From Providencia sp. (GTDB taxonomy: Bacteria > Pseudomonadota > Gammaproteobacteria > Enterobacterales > Enterobacteriaceae): a stretch of DNA of 64,000 nt. The position numbers and the translations under genes are program-made. This document shows, piece after piece, positions 58,675 through 64,000 of the stretch. The notes beneath the pieces were generated by a model that was not told the DNA's origin, did not search any database, and saw only the letters and a program-made list of their open reading frames with translations. The stretch lies in NCBI RefSeq assembly GCF_003533305.1, contig NZ_DOEH01000015.1, positions 248,001-312,000 on the forward strand, in the 5' to 3' direction. Positions within the stretch are counted from its first letter, which is position 1, and every line of letters starts with the position of its first letter.

Positions 58675-59481
58675 TTATTTAAAAGTTGCTGACTTCATAT
58701 TAGAAACGAATTGGGTTAATTCGGCTAGCATAACATCGGGTCTATTAAGATTATTCTCAATAATTTTAACTACAGCTGAACCTGAAATAGCACCAGCAGC
58801 ACCATTTTTTATTGCTTGAGCAACTTGTTCAGGTTCAGATATACCAAATCCTTGCAGAGCAGGGGCGGCATTGTATTGTTTAAGTTTGTCTATTAAATGG
58901 GTTAATGGCATTTCAGCACGTTTCTCAGTTCCTGTAACACCCGCTCTTGATAACAAGTAAGTATAGCCGCGACTGTGCTGCCCGATATTTTGTAATAATG
59001 CATCATCACCATTTGGTGGGCAGATAAAAATAGGGGCAATATCATGCTTCAAAGCAGCATCGCGGAACGGTTTAGATTCGCTCATAGGGACATCTGCAAT
59101 TAAAACTGAATCGACGCCGGCTTCTTGGCAGCGAATAAAAAAGTTTTCAATTCCATTACTGAATACAAGATTTGCGTAGACTAATAAACCAATCGGGATT
59201 TCACTATGTTTTTCTCGAATTCGTTTTAATAATTCAAAGCAAATTGTTGGTGTTATTTCACTTTTAAAAGCACGTAAATTGGCATTTTGAATCGTTGGGC
59301 CATCGGCAAGTGGGTCAGAAAAGGGAATACCGATTTCTAATGCATCTGCTCCGCCAGAAATTAAAGCATCAACTATCTTTAAAGAAAGCTCAGCGTCAGG
59401 ATCGCCTAAAGTAACAAAGGGAACGAAAGCACCTTGATTTTTATTTTCTAAACGTTGAAAAAGTTGTGTGTAACGTTCCAT
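58675..59481 (-). CDS. trpA: Tryptophan synthase alpha subunit
   Basis: Cleaves indole-3-glycerol phosphate to indole and glyceraldehyde 3-phosphate; indole is channelled to TrpB. 268 residues, TIM barrel. Catalytic Glu in [16 protein letters not shown] and Asp in the same segment; [11 protein letters not shown] is the mobile loop; [10 protein letters not shown] and [11 protein letters not shown] bind phosphate. Its ATG overlaps the trpB stop by one base (TAATG), a coupled start. Last gene of the operon. Confidence 0.96.
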   Translation of the reverse strand: MERYTQLFQRLENKNQGAFVPFVTLGDPDAELSLKIVDALISGGADALEIGIPFSDPLADGPTIQNANLRAFKSEITPTICFELLKRIREKHSEIPIGLLVYANLVFSNGIENFFIRCQEAGVDSVLIADVPMSESKPFRDAALKHDIAPIFICPPNGDDALLQNIGQHSRGYTYLLSRAGVTGTEKRAEMPLTHLIDKLKQYNAAPALQGFGISEPEQVAQAIKNGAAGAISGSAVVKIIENNLNRPDVMLAELTQFVSNMKSATFK

Positions 59482-60671
59482 TAGATTTCTCCCTTACTTT
59501 TTAAAATATCGTGCACAGTAAAAATATCTTTATCGCCACGGCCGGATAAATTTACGATTAGCAATTGCTCTTTATTTGGCTCTTTTTCAGCCATTTTTAA
59601 AGCATAAGCTAAAGCATGTGAAGATTCGAGAGCGGGTATAATACCTTCTTTGCGCGACAGTAATTTAAATGCATTTAAAGCTTCATCATCCGTGATAGAA
59701 ACATACTCAGCACGTCCAATACTGTTTAAATGGGCATGCTGAGGGCCAACAGAGGGAAAATCGAGACCTGCTGAAATAGAGTAAGATTCTTCGATTTGTC
59801 CTTCATCTGTTTGCATCATCGGCGATTTCATACCAAAGTAAATACCCACTCGACCGTGTTTTAATGGCGCGCCATGTTGGCCTGATTCAATGCCTAAACC
59901 CGCAGGTTCGACACCAATAAGATTAACTTGCTCTTCAGGGATAAAAGAAGCGAACATACCAATTGCATTAGAGCCACCGCCAATACAAGCAATGACAGCA
60001 TCAGGTAGACGTCCTTCTCGTTCTAAGATTTGTTGTTTGGCTTCATCTCCAATCATACGTTGAAATTCACGTACAATCGTTGGATAAGGGTGTGGGCCTG
60101 CGGCTGTTCCCAGCAGATAATGGGCATTTTCATAACTTCCAGACCAGTCTCTTAGTGCCTCATTACATGCATCTTTTAAGGTGGCTGAACCGCTATGTAC
60201 AGGGATAACCTCTGCGCCCATCAGCCTCATTCTAAAGACGTTTGGTGACTGACGTTCGACATCTTTTGCACCCATATAGATGCGACATTTCATATTGAGT
60301 AGCGCACAAGCCAGTGCAGTTGCAACACCGTGTTGGCCTGCACCTGTTTCTGCAATGATCTCAGTTTTTCCCATTCGTTTAGCCAGTAAAGCTTGACCCA
60401 AAACTTGGTTCGTTTTATGCGCGCCACCGTGTAATAAATCTTCGCGTTTTAAATAAAGCTTAGTTTTGGTACCTTCCGTAAGATTACGGCATAAGGTGAG
60501 TGCTGTAGGGCGTCCCGCATAATTTTTAAGTAAGTCATGAAATTCTTTTAGAAATGCGGCATCACTTTGGGCTTCAATAAAGGCATCTTCTAACTGATTC
60601 AACGCTGGGATCAGAATTTCTGGGACATATTGCCCGCCGAATTCACCAAAATAGGGGTCTAATTTGCTCAT
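59481..60671 (-). CDS. trpB: Tryptophan synthase beta subunit
   Basis: PLP enzyme joining indole and serine to make tryptophan. 396 residues. The PLP-binding lysine is in [24 protein letters not shown] and [12 protein letters not shown] bind substrate and PLP phosphate; [12 protein letters not shown] is at the C-terminus. The start [18 protein letters not shown] is typical of enterobacteria. It follows trpCF by 63 bases. Confidence 0.97.
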   Translation of the reverse strand: MSKLDPYFGEFGGQYVPEILIPALNQLEDAFIEAQSDAAFLKEFHDLLKNYAGRPTALTLCRNLTEGTKTKLYLKREDLLHGGAHKTNQVLGQALLAKRMGKTEIIAETGAGQHGVATALACALLNMKCRIYMGAKDVERQSPNVFRMRLMGAEVIPVHSGSATLKDACNEALRDWSGSYENAHYLLGTAAGPHPYPTIVREFQRMIGDEAKQQILEREGRLPDAVIACIGGGSNAIGMFASFIPEEQVNLIGVEPAGLGIESGQHGAPLKHGRVGIYFGMKSPMMQTDEGQIEESYSISAGLDFPSVGPQHAHLNSIGRAEYVSITDDEALNAFKLLSRKEGIIPALESSHALAYALKMAEKEPNKEQLLIVNLSGRGDKDIFTVHDILKSKGEI

Positions 60672-60734
60672 TTTTTGTTATCCATTTCGTCAATTAAATT
60701 TAATAATATATTGTTGATATTGAATCAACGATAT

Positions 60735-62111
60735 TTAAATAAGGGCTTGTTCCGCTTTTAGTGATGTAAAAATTTGATTTATTTTTTCTTCACTTTTAAT
60801 TCCAGGTTCAATTTCAACACCTGTATTGAAATCGAGCCCGTTACACACTAATTGCGCGGCTTGTCGGCAATTTTCTATATTTAAACCACCAGCTATCATG
60901 ATCCGATGCTTTATGGTTGTCGGGATTGTCGTCCAATCAAATGTTTTTCCTGTACCACCATTGCCGTTATCAAGTAGTAATACATCGACTTGTGCTTGTT
61001 CATAGTCCGAAAAATGAGATTGTGACATATCAACGGCTTTCCAGATTTCACAATGCTCAGGAAGGAGACCGCGAAGTTGTTCAATATAATCTGCGGATTC
61101 ACTACCATGAAGCTGTACCGCGGATAGTGCGAGTTGGCTTGCGATATGTGAAACAAAGTCTATGGATTGATTACGAAAAACACCTACAAATTTTAATGGA
61201 ACTGAGTGAACAATCTGCTTTGCTTGTGACAATGTCACTTTTCGTGGGGATTTTTCAGCAAAAATTAGCCCACCAAAACTGGCGCCTGCAGTTAACGCAG
61301 CTTTTGCATCTTGCTCTCGGGTCAAGCCACAGACTTTATGCTCACCCACAAGTAATGTTTGTAGTGCTAACTCTAGGTTATCTTGTTCCATCAACGCACT
61401 ACCAATTAAAAACCCATTAGCAACATCACTTAATTCGCGAATATGCTGATGTCGGTTGATACCTGATTCGCTTATCACAATAGTCTCTTTGGCTAAGCGG
61501 GGTGCTAATTGACGAGTACGATTTAAATCGATAGATAAATCGCGTAAATCTCGGTTATTAATACCAACGACTTTAGCGTTTAATTTTATCGCGCGCTCTA
61601 ACTCTTCCTCATTACTAACCTCAGTTAGCACACCCATGTTTAATTGATGCGCAACATCTGCTAGTGCAATATATTCCTCATTATTAAGCACGGATAACAT
61701 AAGTAAAATAGCATCTGCTTGATAGTAACGAGCAAGATAAATTTGATATGAATCAACGATGAAATCTTTGCATAACACAGGTTGCTTAACGGTATTACTC
61801 ACTATCGTTAAATACTCCATATTACCTTGAAAATATTTTTCATCAGTTAATACAGAAATTGCAGAAGCGTAAGGCGCATATGTTTTAGCGATCAGTTCAG
61901 GATTAAAATCCTGTCTAATTAATCCTTTTGAAGGAGAGGCCTTCTTACACTCTAAAATGAATACAGGGCGTTTTGCGCTTAACGCTTGATAAAAATTACG
62001 GCGACTCGGTTCAACTTTAGTGATGAAACTATCTAATGGTTGCGTAATTTTTCGCTCTGCGAGATAAACAAATTTATCATCAACAATTTTTTGTAATACG
62101 GTTGCTTTCAT
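60735..62111 (-). CDS. trpC: Bifunctional IGP synthase / PRA isomerase TrpCF
   Basis: 458-residue fusion catalysing two consecutive steps to indole-3-glycerol phosphate. The N-terminal domain (about 1-255) is indole-3-glycerol-phosphate synthase with FILECKKASPSKG, CKDFIVD and VISESGI; the C-terminal domain (about 256-458) is phosphoribosylanthranilate isomerase with KVCGLTREQDA, SAVQLHGSE and IAGGLNIENC. The fusion is the enterobacterial arrangement. It starts 1 base after the trpD stop. Confidence 0.96.
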   Translation of the reverse strand: MKATVLQKIVDDKFVYLAERKITQPLDSFITKVEPSRRNFYQALSAKRPVFILECKKASPSKGLIRQDFNPELIAKTYAPYASAISVLTDEKYFQGNMEYLTIVSNTVKQPVLCKDFIVDSYQIYLARYYQADAILLMLSVLNNEEYIALADVAHQLNMGVLTEVSNEEELERAIKLNAKVVGINNRDLRDLSIDLNRTRQLAPRLAKETIVISESGINRHQHIRELSDVANGFLIGSALMEQDNLELALQTLLVGEHKVCGLTREQDAKAALTAGASFGGLIFAEKSPRKVTLSQAKQIVHSVPLKFVGVFRNQSIDFVSHIASQLALSAVQLHGSESADYIEQLRGLLPEHCEIWKAVDMSQSHFSDYEQAQVDVLLLDNGNGGTGKTFDWTTIPTTIKHRIMIAGGLNIENCRQAAQLVCNGLDFNTGVEIEPGIKSEEKINQIFTSLKAEQALI

Positions 62112-62112
62112 T

Positions 62113-63114
62113 TTAGTGATCCCTTGCAGCTAGTGCAGTGACAAGATCAAAAGACTTGCCACTACGAATAATATTTAATGCGTGTTCGCTATTTTCTTTC
62201 AAGTTTTCATGACCATTAATGCGCATTAACATGGCCACATTTGCTGCTACCGCAGATTCATGAGCAGCTTCACCATGACCTTGTAGCAGATTGCTGAGTA
62301 AAATGCGATTTTCATCGGGCGTTCCACCTTCTAAATCACGGATTTGATAAGGCATTAAACCAAAGTCATCGGCAGTGAGTTGGTATTGGCGTAAAGCTCC
62401 ATCTTTAAGCTCTGCAACTTGGGTCGTGGCATGTAAAGAAACCTCATCCATTCCACCACTGTGAACTACTGCTGCACGGGTGAAACCAAGCATTTGTAAT
62501 GTTTTGGCTACAGGCTCTACAAGGGATGCTTGATAGACGCCAATTAACGCTAGCGGCGGCCGCGCAGGGTTAATTAATGGGCCGAGTACATTAAACAGTG
62601 TTCTTGTTTTTAATTGAGTGCGTACAGGTGCAGCATGGCGAAATCCACTGTGATACTGCGGCGCGAATAGAAAACACACGCCTAAATCATCAAGAGCATC
62701 ACGCGCACTTTGTGCACTCAAATCTAATGCAATACCAAATGCAGATAATAAATCTGATGAACCTGAGCGACTAGAAACACTACGGTTACCATGTTTCGCC
62801 ACTTTGATCCCCGATGCGGCGGCAACAAACGCGCTCGCTGTCGAAATGTTGATACTATTTGCGCCATCACCACCCGTACCTACAATATCACTAAATTGAT
62901 AATCGGGACGAGGGAAAGGCTGCGCGTTTTCTAAACAAGCTAATGCAGCACCTGCGATTTCTTGTGGTTGCTCACCCCGCATTTTCATACTGATAAGCAC
63001 GGCAGCTAGTTGTGATTCGGTCAGCTCACCTTGAATAATGGCATTAAATAAAAATTGGCTCTCTTGCTGTGTTATTGCTTTGCCATTAAATAATTTATCG
63101 TAAATATTTTGCAT
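62113..63114 (-). CDS. trpD: Anthranilate phosphoribosyltransferase TrpD
   Basis: Transfers phosphoribosyl from PRPP to anthranilate. 333 residues. [16 protein letters not shown] is the PRPP-binding glycine loop; [17 protein letters not shown] and [10 protein letters not shown] are conserved. In E. coli this domain is fused to TrpG; here it is a separate protein. I used ATG 63114 (MQNIYDKL), preceded by GAGAG about 9 bases upstream. An ATG at 63135 overlaps the trpG stop (TAATG) and would add seven residues by coupled translation. Confidence 0.93.
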   Translation of the reverse strand: MQNIYDKLFNGKAITQQESQFLFNAIIQGELTESQLAAVLISMKMRGEQPQEIAGAALACLENAQPFPRPDYQFSDIVGTGGDGANSINISTASAFVAAASGIKVAKHGNRSVSSRSGSSDLLSAFGIALDLSAQSARDALDDLGVCFLFAPQYHSGFRHAAPVRTQLKTRTLFNVLGPLINPARPPLALIGVYQASLVEPVAKTLQMLGFTRAAVVHSGGMDEVSLHATTQVAELKDGALRQYQLTADDFGLMPYQIRDLEGGTPDENRILLSNLLQGHGEAAHESAVAANVAMLMRINGHENLKENSEHALNIIRSGKSFDLVTALAARDH

Positions 63115-63134
63115 GATTGATTCTCTCTTTCCCA

Positions 63135-63746
63135 TTAGTGCGAATGTTGTGTTGTTTTTTGATTGGGAGCAGAAAGAGCCCACGCCACTGTATTTTCTAA
63201 CAACAATTTTCCCTGTGTGGTTAAGATAGACTCAGGATGAAACTGAAAACCGCAAACGCGGTCGTTATCATTGCGTACTGCCATGACCATGCCATTTGAT
63301 TGCGCGCAGATAGTTAAAGATTCAGGAATTTGACTACCGACCAGTGAATGATAGCGAGCAACAGAAATTGGATTCTCTAAACCTGAAAACATCGCTAATT
63401 CATCATGGGTTGTCATTGATGACTTACCATGCAGTATTTCTCCTGCCGCTGAAACGGTGCCGCCGTATGCTTCTATAATGGCTTGATGACCCAAGCAAAT
63501 TCCAATAATAGGAATTTGACCTTTTATTTTGCTTAGGACTTCAGGCATTGAGCCAGCTTCACTTGGCTTTCCTGGGCCTGGAGATAAAACCAAAATAGGC
63601 GACTCCATACCGTTTAAGACAGATAAAATATGTTCAACCGGTACAGTGTTACGATAAATCACGACTTGATGACCACTACAACGGAGTTGATCGACTAAGT
63701 TGTAAGTAAAGGAATCAACGTTATCTAGCAATAAAATATTCGCCAT
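63135..63746 (-). CDS. trpG: Anthranilate synthase glutamine amidotransferase TrpG
   Basis: Supplies ammonia from glutamine to TrpE. 203 residues, class I glutamine amidotransferase. [17 protein letters not shown] opens the protein; the nucleophilic Cys is in GICLGHQAI; the His-Glu pair is in FQFHPESIL. Unlike E. coli it is a free-standing subunit. Its start overlaps the trpE stop by one base (TAATG), which supports tight coupling of the two anthranilate synthase subunits. Confidence 0.95.
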   Translation of the reverse strand: MANILLLDNVDSFTYNLVDQLRCSGHQVVIYRNTVPVEHILSVLNGMESPILVLSPGPGKPSEAGSMPEVLSKIKGQIPIIGICLGHQAIIEAYGGTVSAAGEILHGKSSMTTHDELAMFSGLENPISVARYHSLVGSQIPESLTICAQSNGMVMAVRNDNDRVCGFQFHPESILTTQGKLLLENTVAWALSAPNQKTTQHSH

Positions 63747-64000
63747 TAGAATAACTCCTTAACTTGGTGTGCTTGGGCAATAGCGCGAATAACCGCGCGT
63801 GCTTTATTACGGGTTTCATCAGCTTCAGCTTGAGGAGAGGAATCAAGAACAACGCCACCGCCTGCTTGTACCGTCGCAATGCCATTTTCGACATAAGCCG
63901 AACGAATAACGATGCAAGTATCAAAATCACCTTTTCCGTTGAAATAACCAACAGCACCACCATAAGAGCCACGACGTTCTTGTTCATATTGTGCAATCAA
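63746..64000 (-). CDS. trpE: Anthranilate synthase component I TrpE, C-terminal part only
   Basis: Last 84 residues of TrpE; the rest lies beyond the window. The fragment has the chorismate-binding family's closing motifs [22 protein letters not shown] and [13 protein letters not shown], with the end [13 protein letters not shown]. TrpE with TrpG converts chorismate to anthranilate. It is first in the operon as far as visible; the trp leader and attenuator are outside the window. Confidence 0.95.
   Translation of the reverse strand: MIAQYEQERRGSYGGAVGYFNGKGDFDTCIVIRSAYVENGIATVQAGGGVVLDSSPQAEADETRNKARAVIRAIAQAHQVKELF

Overview
The window looks like chromosome of a low-G+C member of the Enterobacterales. 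Nearly every protein has a clear Escherichia coli counterpart and the gene order follows long E. coli blocks: nhaB/fadR/dadAX, gapA-yeaD-msrB, sppA-ansA-pncA, ydjA-selD-topB, tyrT-purU-ychJ-rssB-galU-hns-tdk-adhE-ychE-opp, cls-yciU-tonB-yciA-yciB-yciC-ompW-trp. Base composition, AT-rich spacers and codon use suggest Morganellaceae, most likely Providencia or a close relative; the species is an inference and was not tested. I see no insertion sequence, prophage, integrase, CRISPR array or replication origin.

Layout. 1-13.6 kb: 3' part of htpX, yecF, sotB, a small lipoprotein, the molybdopterin oxidoreductase ydeP, dsbB, nhaB, fadR, the D-alanine catabolic pair dadA-dadX and mipA. 13.6-25.5 kb: yeaD and gapA, msrB-yeaC, pncA, ansA and sppA, the ydjA-selD-topB operon and xthA. 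25.5-36.9 kb: a divergent LysR-type regulator butting against a tRNA-Tyr gene with a tyrT-like promoter, then purU, ychJ, rssB, galU, hns, tdk, adhE and ychE. 37.5-44.8 kb: an oligopeptide ABC transporter with two tandem oppA genes followed by oppBCDF. 44.9-53.7 kb: yciU, clsA, yciY, tonB, yciA, a Pmp3/YqaE-like small protein, yciB, a SulP anion transporter, yciC and ompW. 54.0-58.1 kb: a two-partner secretion pair (a short filamentous haemagglutinin-like TpsA and its TpsB translocator). 58.6 kb to the end: the trp operon, trpA-trpB-trpCF-trpD-trpG and the 3' end of trpE.

Most of the window is core metabolism and envelope biology. The accessory parts, judged by broken synteny with E. coli, are the two-partner secretion locus between ompW and trpA, the SulP transporter between yciB and yciC, the Pmp3-like gene between yciA and yciB, the LysR gene between xthA and tRNA-Tyr, and the extra oppA copy. 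Regulatory sites readable directly include a consensus FNR site with a TATAAT -10 upstream of ompW, perfect CRP core palindromes upstream of sotB and between gapA and msrB, a CRP/FNR-like palindrome between adhE and ychE, a GC-rich-discriminator promoter for tRNA-Tyr, and many intrinsic terminators, several of them bidirectional between convergent genes.

The most system-like finding is the two-partner secretion locus. It is gene-complete and compact, with the exoprotein gene first and the translocator second, a terminator-like hairpin between them, and no recognisable C-terminal toxin or immunity gene.
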